From positions 1 to 55,844 of the forward strand of contig JAYQOT010000007.1 of the NCBI GenBank assembly GCA_038144955.1: a DNA stretch of 55,844 bases. The letters are read 5' to 3'. The stretch comes from Ga0077527 sp038144955. Its GTDB lineage: Bacteria > Pseudomonadota > Gammaproteobacteria > Burkholderiales > SG8-41. The notes beneath the pieces are model-generated. The model did not search any database and was not told the origin of the DNA. It saw only the letters and a program-made list of their open reading frames with translations. Within the stretch, counting starts at the first letter, position 1, and every line of letters starts with the position of its first letter. The translations under genes and the position numbers were made by a program. Shown here one piece after another: positions 26,602-36,108 of this stretch.

Positions 26602-27807
26602 ATGCAATACCTGACCATACTGGGTTCAACCGGCAGCATCGGGGTAAACACCCTGGACGTGGTTGCGCGTAATCCGCAGCGCTTTTCCGTTCTGGCATTG
26701 ACGGCAAGAACGCGGCTTGACGTTCTTCTCGAACAGTGCCGCCGTTTCAATCCTCGTTATGCAGTTGTTCTTGATGAGCAGCCCGCTGAACGTCTCCGCC
26801 GCGAATTGGTAGCCTGTGGATGTCTGACTGAAGTGCTCTGTGGTGCCAGTGCGCTTGAACGTGTGGCGGGACTGCCGGAGGTCAATACGGTAGTTGCCGC
26901 CATCGTCGGTATCGCGGGACTGCGACCCACGCTTGCCGCGGTAAATGCGGGCAAGAAAATCCTGCTGGCGAACAAGGAATCTCTGGTCACCGCCGGGGCT
27001 TTGTTCATGTCGGCGGTGACGGAGAACGGTGCACAGTTGCTGCCCATAGACAGCGAACACAATGCGATTTTCCAGGCATTGCCACAGGCTCGATCGGGTG
27101 GTGTCGGTGAGCATGGGGTCCGCCGTATCCTGCTGACGGCCTCGGGTGGGCCTTTCCGCAGCATGCCTCTCGAGGCTATTGCCAGAGTTACACCGGAGCA
27201 GGCAATCGCCCATCCGAACTGGATCATGGGCAGAAAGATTTCTGTTGATTCCGCAACCATGATGAACAAAGGACTGGAAGTTATCGAGGCCAGATGGCTT
27301 TTTGCAGCCAGTCCGGACATGATTGAAGTTGTTGTTCATCCTGAGAGCATCGTGCATTCTTTGGTCGAATACTGCGACGGATCAGTAATTGCCCAGCTCG
27401 GTAACCCCGACATGCGGACTCCGATTGCCCATGCCCTGGGCTACCCTGACCGAATTCCTTCCGGAACTGATTTTCTGGATTTGGCCAAAATCGGCCGTCT
27501 TCAGTTCGAGGCTCCTGACTTCGAGCGCTTTCCATGTCTGCGTCTCGCTTATGAATGCCTCCGGTCGGGTGATGCCGCGGTGGTGGCGTTGAATGCCGCA
27601 AACGAGGTCGCAGTTTCAGAGTTTCTCGAGAAACGCATCGGTTTTCTCGATATTCCCCGCCTGATCGAGTCCGTGCTTTCCCGTACTCCTGCGATCCGGA
27701 TTCACACGATTGCGGATGTGGAACGCGTTGATCTCGAAGCGCGGATGATTGCATTGAGCATCTGCGGCGGTCACGAGTCATTGAAAGAAGCCGGAGCCGG
27801 TCGATGA
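26602..27807 (+). CDS. dxr: 1-deoxy-D-xylulose 5-phosphate reductoisomerase
   Basis: Second step of the MEP isoprenoid pathway, giving MEP from DXP with NADPH. GSTGSIG (8-14) binds NADPH, LLPIDSEHNAIFQ carries metal ligands, and the ILTASGGPFR and NWIMGRKISVDSATMMNKGLE motifs form the active site. Length 401. It lies two bases after cdsA and overlaps rseP as ATGA (27804-27807). With uppS it marks a local isoprenoid-lipid group. Confidence 0.97.
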   Translation: MQYLTILGSTGSIGVNTLDVVARNPQRFSVLALTARTRLDVLLEQCRRFNPRYAVVLDEQPAERLRRELVACGCLTEVLCGASALERVAGLPEVNTVVAAIVGIAGLRPTLAAVNAGKKILLANKESLVTAGALFMSAVTENGAQLLPIDSEHNAIFQALPQARSGGVGEHGVRRILLTASGGPFRSMPLEAIARVTPEQAIAHPNWIMGRKISVDSATMMNKGLEVIEARWLFAASPDMIEVVVHPESIVHSLVEYCDGSVIAQLGNPDMRTPIAHALGYPDRIPSGTDFLDLAKIGRLQFEAPDFERFPCLRLAYECLRSGDAAVVALNAANEVAVSEFLEKRIGFLDIPRLIESVLSRTPAIRIHTIADVERVDLEARMIALSICGGHESLKEAGAGR

Positions 27808-29168
27808 GCGTTCTGATGACAATTGCAGCCTTTGTCGTCGCGCTGGGCCTGCTCATCATTGTTCACGAGTATGGCCACTACAAGGTGGCCCGTCTTTGCG
27901 GCGTGAAGGTACTGCGTTTTTCGGTTGGATTCGGAAGAACGTTATGGTCTAGAAAAATCGGCCCTGACCAGACCGAGTGGTGCGTGGCCGCGATTCCGCT
28001 TGGCGGATACGTGAAAATGCTGGACGAACACGAAGATAAAGTGGCTGCGCATGAAATCAACCGTGCATTCAACCGGAAGCCGGTATGGCAACGCTTTGCG
28101 ATAGTCCTGGCGGGGCCGGCTGCAAATTTTATTGCAGCAATCCTGATTTACTGGGCGCTGTTTGTGTACGGCATTCCGGGGCTGATTCCCGTTCTTGGCG
28201 AGCCGCCCCCAGGCACCGCAGCCGCCCGTGCGGGTATGGTTGCCGGGTCCACGGTAGTCAGCGTAGACGGCGAAGCTGTCCGGTCCTGGCAGGATTTTCG
28301 CTGGGTCATGCTGCAGCGTGCTCTGAGCGGGGTGCCGTCGAAAATCGAACTCAAAAAGGGGGAAGGGCCGGGTGTAATCCGCGAATTGCGTTTTGACGGC
28401 ATGTCCGCACGTGACATCGAAGGCGATTTACTAGGTGCACTGGGACTTACCCGGATCAGGGAGCCACTGCGGCCAGTGATTGGTGAATTGACCGCAGATG
28501 GTCCGGCTGCCCGGATGGGTTTGAAGGCCGGGGATGTGATTGTCAGCATCGATGGCAGCAGCATAGACAGCTGGGAAATGGTGGTGAATCTGGTCCGTGC
28601 CGCGCCCGGGCGACCATTGAATTTTCTGGTCGTGAGAGAATCGGTACAACTGGGTTTTACCGTCACCCCTGAAGTGATCACCGGACAGGGCCCCGCATTC
28701 GGGAGGATGGGTGCAATGCCGCGGGTTGATGAGTCGTCCCTGAAGCGCATGCTGCCCCGGGTTGACTATGGTCCTGTTGAAAGTATCGGCAAAGCCGTCA
28801 TCAAGACCTGGGAAATGGCCGTTTTCAGCCTGCGCATGCTGGGCAAGATGCTCGTCGGGCAGGTTTCCCTGAAAAATCTGAGCGGCCCCATCACGATTGC
28901 TGATTATGCAGGGCAGTCGGCGCAGAATGGCTGGATTTCCTACCTGCTTTTTCTTGCACTGATCAGCATCAGCCTGGGTGTGCTGAATCTGCTGCCCATA
29001 CCTTTATTGGATGGCGGGCACTTGATGTATTATTCGGTCGAGATTCTTACCGGAAAACCGGTTTCAGACAGGGTCATGGAAGCGGGTCAGCGCGTCGGCA
29101 TGGCCGTATTATTTACCTTGATGGCTTTTGCCCTGTTCAACGACGTCAATCGCCTGATCGGCGGCTAA
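27804..29168 (+). CDS. rseP: RIP metalloprotease RseP
   Basis: Inner-membrane site-2 zinc protease; in E. coli it cleaves RseA to release sigma-E on envelope stress and clears signal peptides. HEYGH at residues 21-25 lies in the first transmembrane segment and the second zinc motif is PLLDGGHLMYY near the C-terminus. Two PDZ domains lie between (around 110-200 and 205-290; VNSPITADGPAARMGLKAGDVI type). Length 454. It is directly before bamA, an arrangement conserved in proteobacteria. Confidence 0.95.
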   Translation: MSVLMTIAAFVVALGLLIIVHEYGHYKVARLCGVKVLRFSVGFGRTLWSRKIGPDQTEWCVAAIPLGGYVKMLDEHEDKVAAHEINRAFNRKPVWQRFAIVLAGPAANFIAAILIYWALFVYGIPGLIPVLGEPPPGTAAARAGMVAGSTVVSVDGEAVRSWQDFRWVMLQRALSGVPSKIELKKGEGPGVIRELRFDGMSARDIEGDLLGALGLTRIREPLRPVIGELTADGPAARMGLKAGDVIVSIDGSSIDSWEMVVNLVRAAPGRPLNFLVVRESVQLGFTVTPEVITGQGPAFGRMGAMPRVDESSLKRMLPRVDYGPVESIGKAVIKTWEMAVFSLRMLGKMLVGQVSLKNLSGPITIADYAGQSAQNGWISYLLFLALISISLGVLNLLPIPLLDGGHLMYYSVEILTGKPVSDRVMEAGQRVGMAVLFTLMAFALFNDVNRLIGG

Positions 29169-29176
29169 TTAAATCT

Positions 29177-31447
29177 ATGACCTTCATTCGCTGGATGTTC
29201 GTGGCACTGGTGTTTTGTCCCTGGGCGGCGCAAGCGATTGAGCCTTTCGTCATCAAGGACATACGCGTCGAAGGCATACAGCGCATCGAAGCCGGAACCG
29301 TGTTCGGTTACCTGCCGGTCAAGGTCGGAGACACTATGACCGATGAAAAGGCAGCCCAGGCGATCAGGGCGCTGTTCGGAACCGGCTTTTTCAAGGACGT
29401 GTCCATTGAGTCCGACAGCGGGGTGCTGGTCATTTCAGTGCAGGAACGGCCTTCCATTGCGCAGGTCGAATTCACCGGGACCAAGGAGTTTGAGAAGGAG
29501 CAACTGGTCAAGAGTCTGCGCCAGATAGGGCTGGGAGAAGGCAGGATTTTTGATCGTTCCCAGCTCGATCGCGCGGAACAGGAACTGAAACGGCAATATC
29601 TCGCACTCGGCCGTTATGCCGTCGTGGTGACGACAACGGTGACTCCGCTGGAGCGCAATCGCGTCTCGATTAACTTCACCGTCGATGAGGGTGATGTCGC
29701 AAAAATCAGGCAGATCAGCATCATCGGTGCCAAGGCTTTTCCGGAAAAAGAGCTTGTAGACCTTTTCGTTTTGCGCACTCCCGGGTGGATGACCTGGTGG
29801 AGCAAGCATGACCAGTATTCCAGGCAGAAACTATCCGGCGATCTCGAGTCCTTGCGTTCGCATTACCTGGATCGTGGCTATCTGGAATTCAACGTGGATT
29901 CGACACAGGTCACGATTTCGCCCGATAAAAAAGACATTTTCATCAGCATCAGCATTACCGAAGGACCCAAGTACACCGTGTCCGGTGTAAAGGTTGCCGG
30001 CGAGATGCTGATTCCGGAACAGGAGGTTCTCGGGCTGATCACGGTGAAGCCTGGTGAAACTTACTCGAGAACAAAAATAGCCGAATCCGTAAAGAAGATC
30101 AGCGACCGACTTGGTAATGATGGTTATGCCTTTGCCAATGTGAACGCCGCACCCGATCTGGACAAGACCAAGCACCAGGCTGAATTCACCTTTTTCGTGG
30201 ATCCTGGTCGTCGGGTTTACGTCAGGCGCATCAACATTGCCGGAAACAATCGCACCCGTGACGAAGTCATACGACGCGAGATGCGGCAACTGGAGGGAGG
30301 GTGGTATTCGGCGGACAAAATCAATCTTTCACGCAGTCGCATCGACCGCCTGGGGTATTTCAACGAAGTCAACGTCGAGACGCCATCGGTGACCGGCACT
30401 ACGGACCAGGTGGATGTCAATTTTACGGTGACTGAAAAACCCACAGGAAACATTTTGCTCGGTGCCGGTTTCGGCAGCGGCGAGGGGCTGGTTTTATCCG
30501 GAGCCATCACCCAGCAAAACATTTTTGGATCCGGCAAACATCTTTCCCTTCAGGTTAATACAAGCAAAATCAACACCACCTATGCACTGTCCTATACCGA
30601 TCCTTATTTCACTGTTGACGGTATCAGTCAGGGTTTTGATTTTTATTCGCGTGAGGTGGATGGAACACAAGGCGGTTTTGGGCGTTATATAACCAAAACG
30701 CTGGGCGGCGGAATCCGGTTTGGTGTTCCGGTTACGGAAAAGGACACCATTAATTACGGGCTGGGTTACGAGGATACGAAAATCACCACATTTTCGGACA
30801 GCCCTCTTTTCTATCGAGATTATGTCGCCACGTTCGGAAACAACAATGACGCGGTGGTTGGCAGTGCGGGGTGGATACGAGACGACAGGGACAGCCTGAT
30901 CTATCCCACCAAGGGGGTAATGCAGAGAGCGGGACTTGAGGCCGGCTTGCCTGGCGGCACGCTGCGTTATTACAAGACCAACTATCAGTATCAACGCTAT
31001 TTCCCGCTGAGCAGGCACTACACGCTGATGTTGAACGGGGAAGCCGGTTACGGGGAAGGCTCGGGCAGCAAGCCATTACCGTTTTTCAAGAATTATTATG
31101 CAGGCGGTGTAAACTCTGTTCGTGGCTACCGCAATTCAAATATAGGTCCCAAGGATCAGAACGGTGATCCTAGGGGCGGGAGTCGACGACTGGTTGGAAA
31201 CGTCGAATTGTTATTTCCCTTCCCGGGGTTGAAGAATGACAAATCTGTGCGTTTGGGTGCTTTTGTCGATTCGGGGTTAATTTCGGACAATAAATACGAT
31301 TTCGATGAATTTCGTTATACGACAGGGCTTTCGCTATTCTGGGCATCCCCGGTCGGGCCCCTGAAAATCAGCATGGCCAAAGCCCTGAATTCGAAACCCG
31401 GCGACAGGAAACAGGTATTCCAGTTCACGGTTGGTGGCGTGTTTTGA
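29177..31447 (+). CDS. bamA: Outer membrane assembly factor BamA
   Basis: Central Omp85 component that inserts beta-barrels in the outer membrane. A Sec signal peptide ends after AQA at residue 20. Five POTRA repeats follow (about 21-420; for example FVIKDIRVEGIQRIE and VYVRRINIAGNNRTRDEV), then a 16-strand barrel with the Omp85 motif GGVNSVRGYRNSNIGP and a C-terminal aromatic (GGVF). Length 756. It sits nine bases after rseP and ahead of skp. Confidence 0.97.
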   Translation: MTFIRWMFVALVFCPWAAQAIEPFVIKDIRVEGIQRIEAGTVFGYLPVKVGDTMTDEKAAQAIRALFGTGFFKDVSIESDSGVLVISVQERPSIAQVEFTGTKEFEKEQLVKSLRQIGLGEGRIFDRSQLDRAEQELKRQYLALGRYAVVVTTTVTPLERNRVSINFTVDEGDVAKIRQISIIGAKAFPEKELVDLFVLRTPGWMTWWSKHDQYSRQKLSGDLESLRSHYLDRGYLEFNVDSTQVTISPDKKDIFISISITEGPKYTVSGVKVAGEMLIPEQEVLGLITVKPGETYSRTKIAESVKKISDRLGNDGYAFANVNAAPDLDKTKHQAEFTFFVDPGRRVYVRRINIAGNNRTRDEVIRREMRQLEGGWYSADKINLSRSRIDRLGYFNEVNVETPSVTGTTDQVDVNFTVTEKPTGNILLGAGFGSGEGLVLSGAITQQNIFGSGKHLSLQVNTSKINTTYALSYTDPYFTVDGISQGFDFYSREVDGTQGGFGRYITKTLGGGIRFGVPVTEKDTINYGLGYEDTKITTFSDSPLFYRDYVATFGNNNDAVVGSAGWIRDDRDSLIYPTKGVMQRAGLEAGLPGGTLRYYKTNYQYQRYFPLSRHYTLMLNGEAGYGEGSGSKPLPFFKNYYAGGVNSVRGYRNSNIGPKDQNGDPRGGSRRLVGNVELLFPFPGLKNDKSVRLGAFVDSGLISDNKYDFDEFRYTTGLSLFWASPVGPLKISMAKALNSKPGDRKQVFQFTVGGVF

Positions 31448-31499
31448 TGAAATTGGCCGCCGTGCCGTATAAAATGCATGAGAAGGCAAGGAGAGCAAG

Positions 31500-32000
31500 T
31501 TGAGACGCATTTTTTTGTTGTTTTTTTGGGTCGTGGCGATCAGCAGCCCTTCCGCATTTGCGGCCGAGCTTAAGATCGGTTTCATCGACCAGGAACGTAT
31601 CACTCGGGAAAGTGCACCTGCCGAGCGTGCAAGCAAGCAGCTGGAAAAAGAGTTCGCACCGCGAGCACAGGAGTTGCAGCGCCGTGAGGGACAAATCAAA
31701 ACCCTGCAGGGGCAGCTCGAGAAAGACGCGTTGACCATGAGCGAAAGCGACAGGCGCGCCAAAGAGCAGGAGTTGGGACGTCTGACGCTGGATTTCCAGC
31801 GCATGCAGCGGGAATATCGCGAAGACCTCAACTTGCGGCGCAACCAGGAATTGGGCTCCCTGTTCGAGAGAGCAAACCGCGTAATCAAGCAGATTGCCGA
31901 AGCCGAAAAGTACGACATCATCTTCCAGGAAGCCGTATACCGAAACCCAAAAATCGATATTACGGATAAAGTACTCAAGGCCCTCGCCGAGGCCAAATAA
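31500..32000 (+). CDS. skp: Periplasmic chaperone Skp/OmpH family
   Basis: Holdase that carries unfolded outer-membrane proteins to the Bam complex. The 166-residue product starts with a signal peptide ending near AFA at residue 21, then the family motif AELKIGFIDQERI, and a long coiled-coil rich in Lys/Glu/Arg. The start is TTG preceded by AAGGAGAG at ideal spacing. Its place between bamA and lpxD is typical. Confidence 0.92.
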   Translation: MRRIFLLFFWVVAISSPSAFAAELKIGFIDQERITRESAPAERASKQLEKEFAPRAQELQRREGQIKTLQGQLEKDALTMSESDRRAKEQELGRLTLDFQRMQREYREDLNLRRNQELGSLFERANRVIKQIAEAEKYDIIFQEAVYRNPKIDITDKVLKALAEAK

Positions 32001-32050
32001 CCATTGGCTCTCGAAGCGCCAGACCAGCGATATCATCTGCGTGCGCTCCG

Positions 32051-33103
32051 ATGAATTTCCGTAAAGCAAAGGTTTTTCGCCTCGGAGAAATTGTTGACCG
32101 GCTGGGCGGTGATTTGGTCGGAGATGCTGCAGTACCGGTGAGCAGGGTAGCCACGCTGGAAAATGCCACACCCGACGCCGTTGCTTTCCTGGCCAACGAA
32201 AAGTATCTGTCTCAGCTCAAGCAAACCCGTGCCGGGGTTGTGATTGTCGGCGAAAGTCTGCGTGGTTCGCTGAAGGCGGCGCATATCGTTACAGCCAACC
32301 CCTATGCTTATTTTGCTCATGTTTCGGCGCTGTTCAATCCGCCGCCAAAACCGCCTCGTGGAAATCATCCGAGCGCGATAGTGCACTCCGGCGCACAAAT
32401 TCACCCAAGCGTACATATCGGCCCGTTGGCAGTGATAGAGGACGGCGTGGTCATTGGTGAGGGCTGCACGATAGGCGCCGGTGCTTATATCGGTGCCGAT
32501 GTCCAGATGGGCACGGATTGTCTGATCTACCAGAACGTGACACTTTACGATCGGTGCGTAATCGGCAGCCGGGTCACAGTGCATTCCGGTGCGGTCATAG
32601 GTGCAGATGGGTTCGGCATCGCGATGGATGAGGGTCGCTGGATCAAGGTGCCGCAGGTCGGTTGTGTCAGAATCGGTGACGATGTGGAAATTGGGGCCAA
32701 CACCACCATAGACCGGGGCGCTGTAGACGACACGATTATTGAAAATGGCGTAAAGCTCGACAATCAAATACAGGTGGCGCATAACGTGCGGATCGGCGCT
32801 CATACCGCGATCGCAGCCTGTGTGGGTATAGCCGGCAGCTCCCGCATTGGCAGTTACTGTCGTATCGGCGGTGCTTCCGGGATTGCCGGCCATCTGGTGA
32901 TTGCCGATCATGTTGAAATTTCGGCGCATACGCTGGTGACAAAATCAATAAATAAATCAGGAACTTATACCGGGGCATACCCCTTTGAACCTAACCGTGA
33001 CTGGCGGCGCAATGCCGCCAGCTTGCGCCAACTCGGTGACCTGGTAGACCGGGTGCGTGAACTTGAACGGTCGCTGAAGAAGACAAAAAAAGGTGAATCA
33101 TGA
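32051..33103 (+). CDS. lpxD: UDP-3-O-(3-hydroxyacyl)glucosamine N-acyltransferase
   Basis: Third step of lipid A synthesis. The N-terminal uridine-binding domain (FRLGEIVDRLGGDLVGD) is followed by a left-handed beta-helix of hexapeptide repeats; the catalytic histidine is H244 in DNQIQVAHNV. Length 350. It overlaps fabZ as ATGA (33100-33103). Confidence 0.96.
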   Translation: MNFRKAKVFRLGEIVDRLGGDLVGDAAVPVSRVATLENATPDAVAFLANEKYLSQLKQTRAGVVIVGESLRGSLKAAHIVTANPYAYFAHVSALFNPPPKPPRGNHPSAIVHSGAQIHPSVHIGPLAVIEDGVVIGEGCTIGAGAYIGADVQMGTDCLIYQNVTLYDRCVIGSRVTVHSGAVIGADGFGIAMDEGRWIKVPQVGCVRIGDDVEIGANTTIDRGAVDDTIIENGVKLDNQIQVAHNVRIGAHTAIAACVGIAGSSRIGSYCRIGGASGIAGHLVIADHVEISAHTLVTKSINKSGTYTGAYPFEPNRDWRRNAASLRQLGDLVDRVRELERSLKKTKKGES

Positions 33104-33564
33104 GCAGTATGGATATCAAAGAAATCCTGCGTTATCTGCCCCATCGCTACCCGTTTCTTCTGATCGACCGGGTGCTGTCCTATGAGCCTGGCAAGGAAAT
33201 CGAGGCGCTCAAAAACGTAACCATCAACGAACCTTTTTTTACGGGACATTTTCCCCACCATCCGGTGATGCCTGGGGTGTTGATCATTGAAGCCATGGCA
33301 CAGGCTGCCGCGATACTTTCTTTTGTCACCATGGGCGCAAAAGCCAACGATCAGTCAATCTACTATTTCGTCGGGATTGACAAGGCACGCTTCAAAAAAC
33401 CGGTCAGTGCGGGTGATACCCTGCGTCTGCGAGTGACTCTTGATCGTCATGTGCGTGGCATCTGGAAATTCAATGCGGTTGCGCGTGTAGAGGATGCGGT
33501 GGTGGCAGAAGCGGATCTGATGTGTACCGTTCGCGACCTGCCTGCGGCTGATACCGGAGATTGA
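33100..33564 (+). CDS. fabZ: (3R)-hydroxyacyl-ACP dehydratase FabZ
   Basis: Hot-dog dehydratase of fatty-acid elongation that competes with LpxA/LpxD for 3-hydroxyacyl-ACP. Catalytic H50 lies in GHFPHHPVMPG and E64 in EAMAQA. Length 154. The first ATG overlaps the lpxD stop; another ATG three codons on (MDIKEIL) could also serve. Confidence 0.96.
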   Translation: MSSMDIKEILRYLPHRYPFLLIDRVLSYEPGKEIEALKNVTINEPFFTGHFPHHPVMPGVLIIEAMAQAAAILSFVTMGAKANDQSIYYFVGIDKARFKKPVSAGDTLRLRVTLDRHVRGIWKFNAVARVEDAVVAEADLMCTVRDLPAADTGD

Positions 33565-33566
33565 GG

Positions 33567-34346
33567 GTGGCCGGTCGAGTGCATCCCACGGCGGTCATCG
33601 ATCCGCGGGCCGAAATCGGTGCGGATGTCGAGGTCGGCCCCTATTCGGTTATCGGACCGGGCGTCCGGGTCGGAGATCGCACGCAGATCGGTGCGCATGT
33701 GGTCATCGCGGAAAATACCAGCATTGGTGCCCGTAACCGGATTTACCAGTTCAGTTCGATTGGCGCTGCTCCGCAGGACAAAAAATACGAGGGTGAGCCG
33801 ACGCGACTGGAAATCGGCGACGACAATACGATTCGTGAGTTCTGTACCCTGAACCGCGGTACTACGCAGGATGCCGGAATAACGCGGATTGGCCATCACA
33901 ACTGGATCATGGCCTATGTCCATGTGGCCCATGACTGCCAGGTCGGCAATCACACCATCTTCGCCAACAATGCGCAGATCGCTGGCCATGTGCATGTGGG
34001 GGATTACGCCATTCTTGGCGGATTTACCGTGGTCCATCAATTTTGCCGCATCGGGGCTCACAGCATTACCGCCATGGGTACTATCCTGCTCCAGGATCTG
34101 CCACCGTTCGTCACGGCTTCAGGGAATTCAGCTGCACCGCACGGTATCAATTCGGAGGGCCTGAAGCGCCGTGGATTCAGCGCGGATGCCATTGCCGCGA
34201 TAAAACGAGCTTACAAAACGCTCTACAAATCAGGGCTGCCATTTGAAGAGGCGCGTTTGCGTATCACGGAACAACAAGCCAGCCATCCTGAATTGCGTGC
34301 ACTGGCTGACTTTCTGGCGACTCCCGGTCGCGGCGTAATCCGCTAA
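33567..34346 (+). CDS. lpxA: UDP-N-acetylglucosamine O-acyltransferase
   Basis: First step of lipid A synthesis. The left-handed beta-helix is clear and the catalytic histidine is H122 (VHVAHDC). The C-terminus EGLKRRGFSADAIAAIKRAYK and final GVIR match the family. Length 259 from the GTG at 33567, chosen because GGAG lies seven bases before it; a TTG at 33561 overlapping the fabZ stop would place that site too close. The position equal to E. coli G173 is M170, as in the C10-selective Pseudomonas aeruginosa enzyme. Confidence 0.95.
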   Translation: MAGRVHPTAVIDPRAEIGADVEVGPYSVIGPGVRVGDRTQIGAHVVIAENTSIGARNRIYQFSSIGAAPQDKKYEGEPTRLEIGDDNTIREFCTLNRGTTQDAGITRIGHHNWIMAYVHVAHDCQVGNHTIFANNAQIAGHVHVGDYAILGGFTVVHQFCRIGAHSITAMGTILLQDLPPFVTASGNSAAPHGINSEGLKRRGFSADAIAAIKRAYKTLYKSGLPFEEARLRITEQQASHPELRALADFLATPGRGVIR

Positions 34347-34351
34347 CCGAC

Positions 34352-35527
34352 ATGCCCACAGCGGTTACGCCGGCGGGTCCGCTTATCGGGTTGGTTGCTG
34401 GCGAACCCTCTGGTGATTTGCTTGGCGGTGAACTCATCTCGGCACTGCGTGCCAAGGTGCCGAATGCCCGCTTTGTCGGCATCGGCGGACCGCGCATGGT
34501 CGCCGCCGACATGCATACGCTGTTTCCGCTGGAAAAACTTTCTGTCCGTGGCTATGTCGAGGTCATCAGACATTACCGTGAAATCACCGGTATCCGGCGC
34601 CAGCTGAAAAGATATTTTCTCGATGCGCGGCCGGCTGTTTTCATCGGCATAGACGCCCCGGATTTCAATCTGGAGCTTGAGGAAACGCTCAAGGATGCCG
34701 GCATTTCCACGCTGCATTACGTCAGTCCTTCGATCTGGGCGTGGCGGGGCGGGCGCATTCGCAGGATTCGCCGTGCCGTATCGCGCATGCTGACCGTATT
34801 CCCGTTCGAAACGGTGCTTTACGAACGCGCCGGTATTCCAGCCACTTACGTGGGTCATCCGCTGGCCGACATGCTCGTCAAGATTCCATCGAAGTTGGAA
34901 GCTCGTGCCGGGCTAAGGCTGGCCAAGTCAGCTTCGGTTGTTGCACTGCTTCCCGGGAGCCGGATCAGCGAAGTTGAGCAGCATGCCGACCTGTTCGTGG
35001 CGGCTGCCGAGCGCATTGCATCGGCGATTGAGGGAGTTTGCCTGCTGGTGCCGCTGATCAACCGGCAAACACGGGATTTGTTCGAGGCGGCGCTGTACCG
35101 CCGTACGCAGCAGGTCGAGTTGAACATCAAGCTGCTTTTCGGCCACGCTCATGACGCCATGGCTGCTGCGGATGTCGTGCTGGCCGCATCGGGTACCGCG
35201 ACGCTGGAGGCGGCCCTGCTGCAACGCCCCGTAGTCATCACTTATCGGATGCCCCGATTGAGCTGGTGGCTCATGAACTGGCGCCGCTATCAGCCCTGGG
35301 TCGGCTTGCCGAACATTTTGGCAGGTGAATTTGTGGTTCCGGAATTTTTGCAGGATCAGGCGACTGCCGACAATCTCGCAACTTCAGTGATCGATCTGCT
35401 TACGGATAGTGCAAAACGCAAAGTCATAGAACAGCGATTTGCCGCCATGGCCACCGAGTTGCGCCAGGGAGCGGCAGAAAAGGCTGCTTCCGCGGTTATT
35501 CCCTACCTCGGGCTAACCGGGCAATGA
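34352..35527 (+). CDS. lpxB: Lipid-A-disaccharide synthase
   Basis: GT19 glycosyltransferase joining UDP-diacyl-glucosamine with lipid X. The N-terminal motif LIGLVAGEPSGDLLGGELI, the SPSIWAWRGGRI region and the ASGTATLEAALLQRP donor site are present. Length 391. It lies five bases after lpxA and overlaps rnhB as ATGA (35524-35527). Confidence 0.96.
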   Translation: MPTAVTPAGPLIGLVAGEPSGDLLGGELISALRAKVPNARFVGIGGPRMVAADMHTLFPLEKLSVRGYVEVIRHYREITGIRRQLKRYFLDARPAVFIGIDAPDFNLELEETLKDAGISTLHYVSPSIWAWRGGRIRRIRRAVSRMLTVFPFETVLYERAGIPATYVGHPLADMLVKIPSKLEARAGLRLAKSASVVALLPGSRISEVEQHADLFVAAAERIASAIEGVCLLVPLINRQTRDLFEAALYRRTQQVELNIKLLFGHAHDAMAAADVVLAASGTATLEAALLQRPVVITYRMPRLSWWLMNWRRYQPWVGLPNILAGEFVVPEFLQDQATADNLATSVIDLLTDSAKRKVIEQRFAAMATELRQGAAEKAASAVIPYLGLTGQ

Positions 35528-36096
35528 GCGTTGTGGTTTGCGGGGTTGATGAGGCAGGGCGGGGACCGCTGGCCGGCCCGGTCTATGCAGCTGCGGTCAT
35601 CCTCGGTGATCCTTCACCGATATCCGGCCTGGCGGATTCCAAGAAACTTTCGGCCAAACGCCGTGAGGCGCTGGCATGCGAAATCAAAGCCAAGGCGGTT
35701 TCCTGGGCTGTGGCCAGCGCGACTGTTGAGGAAATCGATGATCTGAATATCCTGCGTGCCAGCCTGCTGGCCATGCAACGAGCGGTTTCGGGTCTGGCAA
35801 TGCAGCCCGTTTCCATCGTTGTGGACGGTATTCATGTGCCTAAGGTTGCAATGCCGGCGCGGGCCATTGTTGATGGCGATGCATTGGTACCGGCGATTTC
35901 AGCCGCCTCGATACTGGCCAAGGTGGCTCGTGATGCGCTCATGCTGGAACTGCACGTCGCCTATCCCGACTATGGTTTTGACAGGCACAAGGGCTACGGC
36001 ACGGCTTTGCACATGGCTGCTTTGCAGCGGTTGGGGCCGACTCCAGCCCATAGGCGCAGTTTTGCGCCTGTCAGGAAATATGAAAAAAACAAATAA
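35524..36096 (+). CDS. rnhB: Ribonuclease HII
   Basis: Removes ribonucleotides from DNA. Catalytic acids are D9 and E10 in GVDEAGRG, D101 and D119. Length 190, normal. It is the last gene of the rpsB block. Its stop and the convergent senB stop are ten bases apart inside an A-rich stretch holding a copy of the 17-base repeat. Confidence 0.96.
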   Translation: MSVVVCGVDEAGRGPLAGPVYAAAVILGDPSPISGLADSKKLSAKRREALACEIKAKAVSWAVASATVEEIDDLNILRASLLAMQRAVSGLAMQPVSIVVDGIHVPKVAMPARAIVDGDALVPAISAASILAKVARDALMLELHVAYPDYGFDRHKGYGTALHMAALQRLGPTPAHRRSFAPVRKYEKNK

Positions 36097-36108
36097 AAAC
36101 AATAAGTT
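36092..36108 (+). repeat. 17-base repeat, copy 2
   Basis: Exact second copy of AATAAAAACAATAAGTT, spanning the stop of rnhB and the convergent stop of senB. Confidence 0.6.
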
